Shown: positions 34,267-45,903 of the stretch, in pieces
Layout: the number at the start of each line of letters is the position of its first letter
How positions within the stretch are numbered: position 1 is the first letter of the stretch
Source: Flavobacterium frigoris
GTDB lineage: Bacteria; Bacteroidota; Bacteroidia; Flavobacteriales; Flavobacteriaceae
Length of the DNA: 64,000 nt
NCBI RefSeq assembly: GCF_900111075.1
Contig: NZ_FOFZ01000008.1
Location: 1 to 64,000, forward strand
Direction of reading: 5' to 3'
Notes under the pieces: generated by a model
The model's input: the letters and a program-made list of their open reading frames with translations, nothing else
Database searches by the model: none
Told to the model about the DNA's origin: nothing
Made by a program: the position numbers and the translations under genes

Positions 34267-34302
34267 AAAAAACTCCTGCAGCATCGACTACAGGAGTTTT
34301 TT
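34267..34302. terminator. terminator between small lipoprotein and ABC-F gene
   Basis: AAAAAACTCCTGCAG-CATCGA-CTACAGGAGTTTTTT, usable from both sides (converging genes). Confidence 0.88.
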
Positions 34303-34320
34303 AAAATAGTTTTATCGCTC

Positions 34321-35991
<1,671 letters not shown>

Positions 35992-36209
35992 TTAAATCTG
36001 TAAATACATATTTGTGAAATCAATAACTCCAAAGCTTAAAAATATCTGAAAAAAATATTTCTTTTTACTTTTTTCAAAGATTTAAAACCTATCTTTCTTA
36101 TTATAAAACAGTTAAAGAATAAAAAATCAATGAAGCAGCTGTTAACCAACAAAAAGATTAAAGAAAAAGAAATCTTCTACTATCGCTTTTCAGCTACTCC
36201 TTTTGGCAG

Positions 36210-38234
36210 TTATAGCAGCCTTTTTAAACTAGCATAAACCGCTAATTCTACATCGGCCGAATTCCGAATAGTTAATTGTTCTAATAACTCATTTAATGCT
36301 TTTTTATCAATATTTTGTTTTTCTTCAATCGCTAACAAAAGCTGCTTTGAAATCATGCTTAAATTATTAGACATAAGTAAAACAGGCTGAATCAATGGAG
36401 CGTTAGCACTCAATGCAATTAAATCATTATTCATGGCTATCCATTTTCTAAAAAAACTCGTTACCACAATTTGATTTTCAGGACTTTTATTTTCTAAATA
36501 TTGATTTACTGCCTTATTAAAATCATAAGCGTCAGAAGCATCGGCTGTACAAGCATCAGCAAATAGCGTTAGTGGAGAATACATAAAATACTTTTTCCCA
36601 CCACCATTACGTTTGTAATTTTTTAAAGGTTCACAAATATTCGTAAAATCATTCAACGCCCTCGTGTCTTGATGATTAGTAATATTTCTCAAAATCACTT
36701 CTTTATTTCTAATATGCATTACTCCTACTTCTTCCAGTCTGGACGAAATGACTTTTAATCTTCTATGCATGCTATTTAAGTCTGTAATAGTATCATTTGA
36801 CCATAATCTCTCCGCTATTGCAGCAGTTCTTGGCCAGATTCTTGAATCTATGTTTAAAGGCGTAACCAGTTCGCTCCACATGGCCGCCTCCCCACCTAGT
36901 ATTCGTGCCTTTTCTTCCGGAGAAAGAGCAATATTTTTAGGTAATGGATCATTTAAATAATGACCATCAACACTAAGCATTAAATCGATATAATATCCAT
37001 TAGACAAAATAGTATTATAACCATTTTTTGCAGCTGTAATTAGAGCGCCACCGGGAGTAACTCCTTCGTTGCCTCCTCTCCATGCATGAATGATAGCGTC
37101 TTTAGACATGTCTTTGGTCATAATCTCCTCCCACCCCATCAGTCGTTTATCATGCTTCTTTAACATCGGTATCAACTTCATGTTGAAATAGGTTTGCAAG
37201 TCATGATTACTTGTTATTTTATTTCCTTTTTTAAATTCCTCAATAGCAGGATTTGCATTCCACTCTTTACCGTTGTTTTCGTCTCCGCCAATGTGAAAAT
37301 ATTTACTGGTAAACAGTGGACATACTTCGTCAAAAATTTCGCCTAATAATTGATATGTTTTAGGATTCGTAGGATCAAGTGCCGAATCATAAATTCCGGA
37401 TCTTCGTCCAACAGTATAAGGCATGCCAACACTTTGTTTACTCCCTATTTCAGGATAAACAGAAAGTAAAGCGGAAGCATGGCCGGGAATATCTATTTCA
37501 GGTACTACCATAATCCCGCGTTCATCAGCATATTTGACAATGTTTTTAATTTCTTCTTGGGTATAATAATCTCCGTCTGAAGCCAACTGGGTCAACTTTG
37601 GATGTTTTTTTATTTCGATTCTCCAACCTTGATCATCGACTAAATGCCAATGAAAGACATTCATTTTCATTGAAGCCATCGCATTAAGATTTCTCTTGAT
37701 AACATCAACAGGTTGAAAATGCCTTGCTGCATCAATCATCAACCCTCTCCAAGTAAACCGCGGCGAATCCGTAATTTCTACTGCTGGAAAATAAAAAGAG
37801 GTGCCATTATTTTGCATTAATTGCAATAAGGTCTCCAATCCATGTAAAGCACCTAAATCATTTGTCGCATTAAGTGTAATCTTGCCTGATACTATAGAAA
37901 GCTGATAACTTTCGTCTTCGTTTAATCCAACCTTTCCCTTTCGACCGCAGTTTATCAGTAATTCTGCTTCAGGAAATTCATTGATTTTTGTGACATATTC
38001 CTGTCCTAAAAACAATCCAGTTCTACTATCTAATCTTCTTAGAAAGTTAGTTGTGCCTATAAATAGTCTGGCATCCGAGTTACCTGTAATATTGACTTTG
38101 AATTGTTTGGTCAACATAAAAGTACCTGAAGTCAAATTTATGTTTTGTGGCCAAGGCATAAGGTCTAATTGCTCTTTTCTAATTTGAGCATTCGACACAA
38201 AAGCGGCCAACAATAGTATAACAATGTATTTCAT
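36210..38234 (-). CDS. beta-N-acetylhexosaminidase, GH20
   Basis: A 674-residue secreted GH20 enzyme that releases terminal GlcNAc/GalNAc from chitooligosaccharides or glycans. It has a signal peptide (MKYIVILLLAAFVSNAQ), a GH20b beta domain (about 25-155), then a catalytic TIM barrel opening FTWRGLMIDAARHFQP, with NVFHWHLVDDQGWR and the catalytic Asp-Glu pair D318-E319 in HIGGDEN. The C-terminus ends in a helical extension of about 130 residues. It follows nagB after 32 bp on the same strand, and a sugar transporter is divergent, so the locus handles GlcNAc-containing sugars. Confidence 0.94.
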   Translation of the reverse strand: MKYIVILLLAAFVSNAQIRKEQLDLMPWPQNINLTSGTFMLTKQFKVNITGNSDARLFIGTTNFLRRLDSRTGLFLGQEYVTKINEFPEAELLINCGRKGKVGLNEDESYQLSIVSGKITLNATNDLGALHGLETLLQLMQNNGTSFYFPAVEITDSPRFTWRGLMIDAARHFQPVDVIKRNLNAMASMKMNVFHWHLVDDQGWRIEIKKHPKLTQLASDGDYYTQEEIKNIVKYADERGIMVVPEIDIPGHASALLSVYPEIGSKQSVGMPYTVGRRSGIYDSALDPTNPKTYQLLGEIFDEVCPLFTSKYFHIGGDENNGKEWNANPAIEEFKKGNKITSNHDLQTYFNMKLIPMLKKHDKRLMGWEEIMTKDMSKDAIIHAWRGGNEGVTPGGALITAAKNGYNTILSNGYYIDLMLSVDGHYLNDPLPKNIALSPEEKARILGGEAAMWSELVTPLNIDSRIWPRTAAIAERLWSNDTITDLNSMHRRLKVISSRLEEVGVMHIRNKEVILRNITNHQDTRALNDFTNICEPLKNYKRNGGGKKYFMYSPLTLFADACTADASDAYDFNKAVNQYLENKSPENQIVVTSFFRKWIAMNNDLIALSANAPLIQPVLLMSNNLSMISKQLLLAIEEKQNIDKKALNELLEQLTIRNSADVELAVYASLKRLL

Positions 38235-38266
38235 AGATTTTTTTATGCGTTTAATTTTTTGTTTTT

Positions 38267-40204
38267 TTAATAATCAAATCGTTTAAAAGCTTCAATGGCT
38301 TCATATTCAGGTAGCCCTAAGTTATCATAAAGCGTGGCGGTATGTTTATTGCGGTCCTCGGCTCTTACCCAAAATTCTCTTGAATCATCCCCTTGATACA
38401 TCACCATATCCTTTTGGGACTGATGGTACAAAATAGCGTGCCTTTTTAACAGCACTTCGTCTGGACTTAACGGTACTGCCATATCGATTTCATGAAGTTC
38501 CCATTCATGCCAAGCACCGCGATACAACCACAACCAGCAATCATGCATATATGATTGGGGTTTTAATTGTTTCATTGCCGCAAATATGGCATTCAAGCAA
38601 ACTTCATGTGTACCATGTGGATCTGCTAAATCTCCTGCTGCAAAAACTTGATGTGGTTTTATTTTTGCGATAATAGCAGCGACAATAGTAATATCTTCAT
38701 CGCTTATTGGCTTTTTCTTTATATGCCCTGTTTCGTAAAAAGGCATGTCTAAAAAATGAATGTTTTTATCTTGCAATCCAATGTACCTCGTTGCACCGAA
38801 AGATTCTCGGCGCCTTATTAATCCCTTTAGCTTTCTAACTTCTATTGAATCAACTTGATTTTCCGTTTTGTTATTTAAAAACTCGATTACTGAAGCAAAA
38901 TTAATTTCAGCAGTGCCCATTCCAACAAAATCATTCCCCACTTCTGCAAATTTTAAGGCTTCATCGTCCGTAACTGCAATATTTCCAGAGGTTTGATATA
39001 CGACATGGACATCATGACCTTGCTTTATCAATTTCGAAAAAGTACCTCCCATCGAAATCACGTCGTCATCCGGATGAGGACTAAAAAGGATTACTCTTTT
39101 TTGACTTGGACTCGCTCGTTCCGGCCGATAGGTGTCATCTGTATTGGGTTTTCCACCCGGCCATCCCGTTATGGTACGTTGCAATACATTAAACATATTA
39201 ATATTTAAATCATACGCAGATCCTTCTTGCGCCAAGAGATCAGACATTCCGTTATTATTATAATCTCTGTCGGTCAGCTTTAAAATTGCTTGATCCGTCT
39301 TTTGACACAGCCAAACAATAGCTTTACTCTTCAATTCTTGAGTCCAAATACAGTCACCAACCAACCAAGGTGTTTTAAATCGGGTCAATTCTGATGCTGC
39401 CGATTGGTCCAAAACAAAAGTGGTATTCGGATGATTTTGCAAAAACGAAGCGGGAACTTCAGCGCTGATGTCTTCCTGAATTGTTCTTTTGATTATATCG
39501 GCTTTGTTTTGTCCCCAAGCCATCAAAACAATTCTCTTGGATTGTAAAATAGTGGAAACACCCATGGTAATTGCTCTTTTGGGAACATTGTCAGTACCGT
39601 TAAAATCAGACGAAGCATCGACACGTGTAATATGATCCAGAGTAATAATTCGGGTTCCAGAATTAATATGCGATCCTGGCTCATTGAATCCTACATGTCC
39701 AGTACGTCCTATACCTAACAACTGAAAATCAAGTCCTCCCGAATTTTTTATTTTGATTTCATAATCGATACAATACTGCTTTATTTCTTCAATAGAGACG
39801 GTTCCGTCTGGTATGTTGATGTTTTCCAGCTTTATGTCAATATGATCAAAAAGATGTTGGTGCATGAAATAATGATAGCTTTTGTTATTGTCTATTCGCA
39901 TCGGATAATATTCATCCAAATTAAAAGTAATTACATTTCTAAAACTAAGCCCCTCTTCTTTATGCATCCGCACTAATTCTTCATATACCATTATGGGCGA
40001 AGAGCCTGTAGCCAAGCCAAGAATACAATTTTCTTTTTTCTGTTGTTTGGATTTAATTAAGTCAGCAATTTCTTTAGCAACAATCATAGATGCTTGTGCA
40101 GCATTTTTGAAAATTACGTTATGGATCTTTTCAAACCGCGTGTCTTCAAATTTACCGGGGCTTTCATAGCTGATCTCTGGCTTGTTGTTAAAATTACTTT
40201 TCAT
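38267..40204 (-). CDS. nagB: glucosamine-6-phosphate deaminase fused to a PIG-L/LmbE-type deacetylase domain
   Basis: A 645-residue two-domain protein. Residues 1-300 are NagB-like: LGLATGSSPIMVYEEL, VITFNLDEYYPM with the catalytic Asp, and GIGRTGHVGFNEPGS. Residues 365-640 are a PIG-L/LmbE deacetylase with the metal motif FSPHPDDDVISMGG (376-381) and a later DPHGTHE. NagB converts GlcN6P to fructose-6-phosphate and ammonia; PIG-L domains remove acetyl groups from GlcNAc compounds. The fused domain could supply GlcNAc-6-P deacetylation, since no nagA is nearby; this is inference. The fusion is known in Bacteroidota. It heads an operon with the GH20 gene. Confidence 0.92.
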   Translation of the reverse strand: MKSNFNNKPEISYESPGKFEDTRFEKIHNVIFKNAAQASMIVAKEIADLIKSKQQKKENCILGLATGSSPIMVYEELVRMHKEEGLSFRNVITFNLDEYYPMRIDNNKSYHYFMHQHLFDHIDIKLENINIPDGTVSIEEIKQYCIDYEIKIKNSGGLDFQLLGIGRTGHVGFNEPGSHINSGTRIITLDHITRVDASSDFNGTDNVPKRAITMGVSTILQSKRIVLMAWGQNKADIIKRTIQEDISAEVPASFLQNHPNTTFVLDQSAASELTRFKTPWLVGDCIWTQELKSKAIVWLCQKTDQAILKLTDRDYNNNGMSDLLAQEGSAYDLNINMFNVLQRTITGWPGGKPNTDDTYRPERASPSQKRVILFSPHPDDDVISMGGTFSKLIKQGHDVHVVYQTSGNIAVTDDEALKFAEVGNDFVGMGTAEINFASVIEFLNNKTENQVDSIEVRKLKGLIRRRESFGATRYIGLQDKNIHFLDMPFYETGHIKKKPISDEDITIVAAIIAKIKPHQVFAAGDLADPHGTHEVCLNAIFAAMKQLKPQSYMHDCWLWLYRGAWHEWELHEIDMAVPLSPDEVLLKRHAILYHQSQKDMVMYQGDDSREFWVRAEDRNKHTATLYDNLGLPEYEAIEAFKRFDY

Positions 40205-40527
40205 ATTGTTTTGTTTATTACTGAATCATAAAGGTATGAAAATTTCGACTCGTTATAAGTACCGTTGTTTTACCAAATAAATCTTCGGTTAAGTTAATAA
40301 AAGTGTAATTTCAAGTCTTTATTAGAAATTAATTCTATTCGATAAGATGTTAATAAGAGAAAAAATTGAAAAAAAATCATGCTTTTATAACAAAAAGTAA
40401 TTATTCTATAATTATAATAAGATTTATTCGAAATTGTTTTTTTTTAATTTGAGTAACAAATATATTTACGCTCTTTCAATTACCAAAATTGAAATTTTAC
40501 ATATAAAAAATTAACCAATTTACCACT
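40205..40527. other. divergent regulatory gap between nagB and MFS transporter
   Basis: A 323-bp AT-rich gap that must hold promoters for both directions. I see TATATTTACG near 40461 (an imperfect -7) on the plus strand but no clear -33 and no obvious operator palindrome. No gene present. Confidence 0.5.
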
Positions 40528-42189
40528 ATGAGTACAGAACAAACTAAGTCAAATAATTCCGCGTTATACACGCTCATCACGGTGTTTTTCTTCTGGGGAT
40601 TCATTGGAGCATCAAACGGTGTTTTCATTCCCTTTTGCAAAGCCAAGTTCGGTTTAGATCAATTTCAAAGTCAGCTAATTGATTTTGCATTTTATGGTGC
40701 CTATTATATTGGCGCATTACTTCTTTTTGTATTTAGTAGCCTAGCTAAAAAAGACATTTTGAATGGTTGGGGATTCAAGAAGGGAATAATATATGGATTA
40801 TTGATTAGTACTTTTGGAGCAGTATTAATGATATTAGCTGTTACTCAAGGGAGTTATTTGTTTATATTAGGAGCCTTATTTATTGTTGCCTTAGGTTTTT
40901 CATTGCAGCAAACTTCTGCACAACCTTTTGCAGCTTCACTAGGAGAAGCTCACACGGCATCAAGCAGATTAAACCTTGCAGGCGGAATCAACTCATTAGG
41001 AACTACTATAGGACCGATAGTTGTTTCTTTTGCTTTATTTGGTGTGATATCTGGTGTTAGTATCGAAGAGTTTGCACAAAAAGCAAATTCATTGGATTCT
41101 ATGAGAATTCTATATGTGTTTGTTGGAGGCTTATTCCTATTGGCTGCAGCCTTATTTTATTTTTCAAAAAAATTACCGTCGGGAAAAAGTGATTCTTCAT
41201 TTGAAACGGCAAACAAAGCAATGAAAACGCTAATCGCAATTACTTTAGTATTAGTTGGAATATTTGCCTATATTTTTTCACGTTATGAAGACCCTCAATT
41301 TATTGCTCATTTTATAGATAATAATGAGAAAGATTATTTAGGATTAGGGTTAACCGTTGCAACACTACTTGTTGTTGTTTTAGGTCTTTTGTTTGCTAAT
41401 ACTACAGCTCAAAAAAATCCAGAAGGATGGGGAGCAATGAAATACCCACAATTGGTTTTAGGTATGTTAGGTATCTTTACCTATGTAGGTGTCGAGGTAA
41501 CTATCGGAAGTAATTTAGGTGAGTTGTTAAAGACTGATTTATTTGGTCAAATTACAGGATCTGCTTTAGCTCCTTATATTTCTATGTACTGGGGAAGCTT
41601 AATGATCGGACGTTGGGCTGGTGCGATTTCAGTATTTAATCCTTCTAATAAATTAAAGAAAATTTTACTTATTGTTGTTCCTTATGTTGCCTTTGGAGTA
41701 GTTCTATTTGTAAATTACATCAGTGGACAAGACGTGACGCCTTTATATGCTTATGCCTTTGTTATCGTTTTTCAAATAGCTGGTTTTTTCTTAGGTCAAG
41801 ACAGACCTGCAAGAACATTGATGATTTTTGGATTAATGGGTATGATTGCCATGATTATTGGTTTATCAACTACTGGAACTGTCGCTATTTTTGCATTTAT
41901 GAGCGGTGGATTATTTTGTAGTATTATGTGGCCTTCTATTTTCTCATTAGCTATCGCTGGTTTAGGAAAATACACCTCTCAAGGTTCAGCATTCTTAGTA
42001 ATGATGATTCTGGGTGGAGGGATTATTCCCCCATTACAAGGAAAACTTTCTGATATAATAGGAATCCATGCTTCGTATATTATTCCTGTTTTGTGCTTTG
42101 GATATTTGGCTTTCTTTGGATGGAAAGTAATAGGAATATTGCAAAAACAAGGAATTGGTCACGATATTGAAGTGGGTGGAGCTCACTAA
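40528..42189 (+). CDS. sugar MFS transporter (FucP/GlcP-type)
   Basis: A 553-residue major facilitator with about 12-14 membrane segments. The start [20 protein letters not shown] and [20 protein letters not shown] fit the FucP/glucose-galactose proton symporter group, and [10 protein letters not shown] is near the middle of the C-half. It is longer than FucP because of an extra region (about 215-300). The divergent nagB-GH20 pair suggests the substrate is GlcNAc or a related amino sugar. A terminator follows. Confidence 0.88.
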   Translation: MSTEQTKSNNSALYTLITVFFFWGFIGASNGVFIPFCKAKFGLDQFQSQLIDFAFYGAYYIGALLLFVFSSLAKKDILNGWGFKKGIIYGLLISTFGAVLMILAVTQGSYLFILGALFIVALGFSLQQTSAQPFAASLGEAHTASSRLNLAGGINSLGTTIGPIVVSFALFGVISGVSIEEFAQKANSLDSMRILYVFVGGLFLLAAALFYFSKKLPSGKSDSSFETANKAMKTLIAITLVLVGIFAYIFSRYEDPQFIAHFIDNNEKDYLGLGLTVATLLVVVLGLLFANTTAQKNPEGWGAMKYPQLVLGMLGIFTYVGVEVTIGSNLGELLKTDLFGQITGSALAPYISMYWGSLMIGRWAGAISVFNPSNKLKKILLIVVPYVAFGVVLFVNYISGQDVTPLYAYAFVIVFQIAGFFLGQDRPARTLMIFGLMGMIAMIIGLSTTGTVAIFAFMSGGLFCSIMWPSIFSLAIAGLGKYTSQGSAFLVMMILGGGIIPPLQGKLSDIIGIHASYIIPVLCFGYLAFFGWKVIGILQKQGIGHDIEVGGAH

Positions 42190-42240
42190 TACAAATCAAT
42201 ACTTTTATTAAAAAAGGGGCTTAATTATTATTCAAACAGT

Positions 42241-42278
42241 AGAACCATCAAATTGAATTTTGATGGTTCTTTTTTTTC
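42241..42278 (+). terminator. terminator of MFS transporter
   Basis: AGAACCATCAAAATT-type stem (AGAACCATCA ... TGATGGTTCT) with a run of eight T. Confidence 0.87.
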
Positions 42279-42286
42279 GGTATTAT

Positions 42287-42318
42287 TTTGAGTTTTGAAT
42301 TTTAAAAAAATATATTTG
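42287..42318 (+). promoter_or_regulatory. promoter for 42335-43519
   Basis: TTTG at 42287-42290, a 20-bp spacer and TATATTTG at 42311-42318, 16 bp before the ATG. One of the clearest Bacteroidota promoters in the window. Confidence 0.6.
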
Positions 42319-42334
42319 TCTAAAATTATTAAAT

Positions 42335-43519
42335 ATGAAAAAATCTTTACTCCTACTCTCTTTTATTATCCTTGTTGCAGCATGCGGTGTAAAGAGTACT
42401 CAAAACTTATTAAGTTCCGGTAATTACGATGCGGCAATAAATAAAGCAGTTTCTAACTTGCGTACCAACAAAGAAAAAAAAGGAAAACAGGATTACATCT
42501 ATTTACTAGAAGAAGCTTTTGCTAAAGCCAAAGAGCGCGATTTGAACGCTATAAATTTATTGGCCAAAGATGCAAATCCTGTCAAGCTGGAAAAAATGTA
42601 CAATATGTATCTGCAACTCAACTCGCGTCAGGAAAAAATTAAACCAGTACTTCCTTTGGGATTGATTAGAGAAGGGCGAAATGCAATATTTCCTTTTGAC
42701 AATTATAATGACCAAATCATTGATAGTAAAAATGCCCTTTCTGCGTATTTATATGCTAATTCAAAAAAGTTGTTATTAACCGACAATAAAATGAATTTCC
42801 GGAAAGCGTATGATGATTTAGGATATTTGAATCAGATAAACCCTAATTATAAAGATGTTTTGAGTCTTATGGACAATGCACTCTTCAAAGGTTCTGATTA
42901 TGTCATGGTGGAAACAATTAACCAAACCAATATGATTATACCTGCCCGTTTACAAAATGATCTATTGGACTTCAGTACCTACGGATTAAATGATAAATGG
43001 ACAGTCTACCATTCCTCTAAGCAAAAAGGCATTAAGTATGATTACGGAATGCTTATTCGTTTCAATCAAATATACATTTCACCGGAGCAAATCAATGAGA
43101 AAGAATTTGTAAAAGAACGTAAAGTAAAAGAGGGTTCGAAGAAACTGTTAGACGATAGGGGAAAAGAAGTCTTAGACAAGGATGGTAAAGTAATCATGGT
43201 AGATAATTTTAGAGATGTAACCATTCGTATTTATGAATTCAGACAGTTTAAATCGTGCCAAATTACAGCTATTGTTGATTATGTTAGTTACCAAGACAAC
43301 CGTCTTCTAAAATCATTTCCTTTGACTGCCGAAAATATCTTTGAAAATATTTACTCTAAATACAAAGGAGACAAGCGCGCCTCAGACGATAATTACGCTT
43401 CGTATTTTGATAATAATAGGTTGCTTTTTCCAACCAATGAGCAGATGGTTTATGATACTGCCGAAGATTTAAAATTGAAAATAAAAGAGATAATAAGCAG
43501 GAATCCATTTAGAAATTAA
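42335..43519 (+). CDS. hypothetical lipoprotein of the flavobacterial cell envelope
   Basis: A 394-residue lipoprotein: signal MKKSLLLLSFIILVAACG with Cys at 17, then a helical region with TPR-like spacing (LLSSGNYDAAINKAVSNL) and a C-terminal mixed region containing RDVTIRIYEFRQFKS. I do not recognise a named family with certainty. The N-terminal helices resemble a protein-interaction scaffold. It has its own promoter and terminator, and so is a single-gene unit between the sugar locus and the arginine locus. Confidence 0.82.
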   Translation: MKKSLLLLSFIILVAACGVKSTQNLLSSGNYDAAINKAVSNLRTNKEKKGKQDYIYLLEEAFAKAKERDLNAINLLAKDANPVKLEKMYNMYLQLNSRQEKIKPVLPLGLIREGRNAIFPFDNYNDQIIDSKNALSAYLYANSKKLLLTDNKMNFRKAYDDLGYLNQINPNYKDVLSLMDNALFKGSDYVMVETINQTNMIIPARLQNDLLDFSTYGLNDKWTVYHSSKQKGIKYDYGMLIRFNQIYISPEQINEKEFVKERKVKEGSKKLLDDRGKEVLDKDGKVIMVDNFRDVTIRIYEFRQFKSCQITAIVDYVSYQDNRLLKSFPLTAENIFENIYSKYKGDKRASDDNYASYFDNNRLLFPTNEQMVYDTAEDLKLKIKEIISRNPFRN

Positions 43520-43530
43520 ACGAATAACAA

Positions 43531-43569
43531 AACTCCTTGAGAACCATATTTCTCAAGGAGTTTTTTTTT
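43531..43569 (+). terminator. terminator of 42335-43519
   Basis: AAACTCCTTGAGA ... TCTCAAGGAGTTTTTTTTT, a near-perfect stem with T run. Confidence 0.9.
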
Positions 43570-43637
43570 AAAATTCAACAAAGAATTAAAATTTTGTTAG
43601 AAAATGTAAAATAAGTATTCTGCTATGAAAAATAGTG

Positions 43638-43645
43638 TACTTTTG
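43638..43645 (+). promoter_or_regulatory. -7 element heading the arginine locus
   Basis: TACTTTTG matches TAnnTTTG. It is 331 bp before the first arg gene, so the transcript would have a long leader. The small ORF at 43651 starts 6 bp after it, at or near the expected +1. Confidence 0.48.
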
Positions 43646-43650
43646 CACTA

Positions 43651-43737
43651 ATGAATAATACAATTGTAAATATTAATCCAATCTCACGGACAATCAAACC
43701 TACTACTTCACCCGAAGTACGGACGCTATTAGTATAG
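43651..43737 (+). CDS. candidate 28-aa leader peptide upstream of the arginine locus
   Basis: A 28-codon frame, MNNTIVNINPISRTIKPTTS followed by PEVRTLLV, ending in TAG. Both its Arg codons are CGG, which looks uncommon among the surrounding genes, where CGT and AGA dominate. A small hairpin (TACTTC-ACCC-GAAGTA, 43709-43724) lies inside the frame. About 240 bp separate it from the acyltransferase gene. Position, size and Arg content fit a leader peptide sensing Arg-tRNA, but no clear alternating terminator was seen. It could also be chance. Confidence 0.3.
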   Translation: MNNTIVNINPISRTIKPTTSPEVRTLLV

Positions 43738-43975
43738 TTTCCAAAGTTGTTTTGTAAATATTTTTATTCATTTATTATTTTTTCGTTTTGAAATCACATT
43801 TATTTTCTATTGGAATAGTATTTTCCAAAATCAGTATACCATTTATATTATTCTATTGTTATTCAGCTTATTGGACTATAAATTCGTATTTTAGTTTTTT
43901 TATTCAAGGAAGCAAAGAATGTATTTCAAAACTAACTTACAAATCATTTTTTAACTCAAAAATTCAACTCTTGTA

Positions 43976-44593
43976 ATGAACATCTCTATTATTATAGCCC
44001 AGGAAGAGCATTTCAAGTACGCACAAGTTATTTGCGATACTATAGAATCATCTGCCTTATTGAGAGGAACGGGGATTGCCAAAAGAACTCCTGAATATAT
44101 CCTAAAAAAAATGGAAAATCAGGATGCCGTTATCGCTTTAGACAATGGTACTTTTGCAGGCTTTTGTTATATCGAAAGTTGGCAAGACAGCAACTATGTC
44201 GCACATTCAGGATTGATCGTACATCCCGATTACAGAAATTTAGGTTTGGCCAAAAGAATTAAATCCAAGGTTTTTGATTACTCGTTAGAAAAATATCCAA
44301 ATGCTAAAGTATTCGGAATCACAACGGGTCTTGCCGTCATGAAAATCAATTCTGAACTAGGGTACAAACCCGTGCCATTTTCTGAATTGACTACGGATCC
44401 AAGTTTTTGGAAAGGATGTCAAACCTGTACTAATTATGAAATTCTAAAAAGTAAAGAAAACAAAATGTGTTTGTGTACTGGAATGCTTTATGACCCGAAG
44501 GAAAAAGCGAAAGTTCCACCAAAGCACCCTTTTAATGTACGGATTTGGAACCGATTGAAAAAAATCAAACAAGCCCTTTTCTTAGAAGACTAA
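43976..44593 (+). CDS. GNAT acyltransferase heading the arginine locus (candidate ArgA-type)
   Basis: A 205-residue GNAT protein. The acetyl-CoA motif is SGLIVHPDYRNLGLAKRIKSK. The N-terminal part, with SALLRGTGIAKRTPEYILKK, and a Cys-rich C-terminal stretch (GCQTCTNYEILK ... MCLCTGMLYDP, four Cys that could bind metal) are unusual for GNATs. As the first gene of a complete arginine set lacking a classical argA or argJ, it probably acylates glutamate (acetyl or succinyl). That is inferred from context. It is followed by argG after 68 bp. Confidence 0.8.
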   Translation: MNISIIIAQEEHFKYAQVICDTIESSALLRGTGIAKRTPEYILKKMENQDAVIALDNGTFAGFCYIESWQDSNYVAHSGLIVHPDYRNLGLAKRIKSKVFDYSLEKYPNAKVFGITTGLAVMKINSELGYKPVPFSELTTDPSFWKGCQTCTNYEILKSKENKMCLCTGMLYDPKEKAKVPPKHPFNVRIWNRLKKIKQALFLED

Positions 44594-44661
44594 TTTAGAA
44601 TAAAACAAAAAATATAATCTGCTAAAGGCCTAAAGCCAATAGCCCATAATAGCTCAAAAAA

Positions 44662-45855
44662 ATGAAAAAAGTTGTATTAGCATATAGTGGAGGTTTAGAC
44701 ACCTCATATTGCCTTAAGTATTTAAAAAACGAAAAAGGATATGAAGTTCACACCGTATTAATCAATACTGGAGGTTTTGATGATGCCGAATTAAAAGCAA
44801 TTGAAGAAAGAGCCTACGAATTAGGAAGCGCAAAACACGCTAACCTAACCATTGTAGATCAATATTATGACAAAGCAATCAGGTATTTAATTTATGGCAA
44901 TGTATTGAAAAACAATACCTATCCTTTATCCGTAAGTGCTGAACGTGTTTTTCAAGCTATTGAAGCTATAAAATATGCAAAATCAGTTGGTGCAACTGCA
45001 ATTGCTCATGGAAGTACGGGTGCAGGAAATGACCAAATTCGTTTTGATTTAATTTTCCACACCATCGCTCCCGAAATTGAAATCATTACTCCCATCAGAG
45101 ATTTGAAACTATCAAGACAAGAAGAAGTGGATTATTTATCAAAAAATGGGGTACACTATTCTTGGGAAAAAGCACAATATTCTATCAACAAAGGGCTTTG
45201 GGGAACAAGTGTTGGCGGAAAAGAAACTTTAACATCAAATCAACCACTTCCTAATGATGCCTATCCTTCGCAATTACAGAAAGAAGGAGAAGAAAAAGTG
45301 ACCTTAACCTTTGAAAAAGGAGAATTGGTGGAAATCAACAATATAAAAAAGTCACCTATTGATAATATTGTAATTCTTGAAAAATTAGCAAATGCTTTTG
45401 CTATTGGTAGAGATACGCACGTAGGTGACACTATTATTGGAATTAAAGGAAGAGTTGGTTTTGAAGCTGCTGCTCCATTAATTATTATAAAAGCACATCA
45501 TCTACTAGAGAAACATACTCTTGGTAAATGGCAACAATACTGGAAAGAGCAGCTAGGAAACTGGTACGGAATGTTATTTCATGAAGGACAATTTCTTGAT
45601 CCTGTGATGAGAAACATTGAAGCTTTTCTTGAAGACACTCAAAAAACAGTAAACGGGAAAGTGATCGTTTCTTTAAAACCATATCACTTTACGCTTGACG
45701 GAATTGAATCAGATAACGATTTGATGAATACCGGTTTTGGACAATACGGTGAAATGAACAATGCTTGGACATCTGATGATGCAAAAGGATTTATCAAGAT
45801 ACTTGGAAATGCCCAAAACATATTTTCGTCTGTAAACAATGAAACTTACGAGTAA
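44662..45855 (+). CDS. argG: argininosuccinate synthase
   Basis: A 397-residue ArgG joining citrulline and aspartate with ATP. The N-type ATP motif is VVLAYSGGLDTSYCLKYL, followed by AIAHGSTGAGNDQIRFD and the family region ITPIRDLKLSRQEEVDYL; the substrate region is WEKAQYSINKGLWGTSVGG. Length is normal. It is the second gene in the locus. A weak hairpin (GAGCA ... TGCTC near 45868-45890) and a dispersed repeat separate it from argC. Confidence 0.96.
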   Translation: MKKVVLAYSGGLDTSYCLKYLKNEKGYEVHTVLINTGGFDDAELKAIEERAYELGSAKHANLTIVDQYYDKAIRYLIYGNVLKNNTYPLSVSAERVFQAIEAIKYAKSVGATAIAHGSTGAGNDQIRFDLIFHTIAPEIEIITPIRDLKLSRQEEVDYLSKNGVHYSWEKAQYSINKGLWGTSVGGKETLTSNQPLPNDAYPSQLQKEGEEKVTLTFEKGELVEINNIKKSPIDNIVILEKLANAFAIGRDTHVGDTIIGIKGRVGFEAAAPLIIIKAHHLLEKHTLGKWQQYWKEQLGNWYGMLFHEGQFLDPVMRNIEAFLEDTQKTVNGKVIVSLKPYHFTLDGIESDNDLMNTGFGQYGEMNNAWTSDDAKGFIKILGNAQNIFSSVNNETYE

Positions 45856-45903
45856 ATTAAGGCTTTTTATAAGGAGCAGAAACATTTTGCTCTTTAGGAA
45901 ATT

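Noticed and set aside
43788..43976. 62-codon frame ending in TAATG overlap with the GNAT start
   Set aside because: Starts with TTG, Phe/Ser/Ile-rich composition of random AT-rich DNA, no motif. The overlap is suggestive of coupling but not sufficient; treated as leader region.
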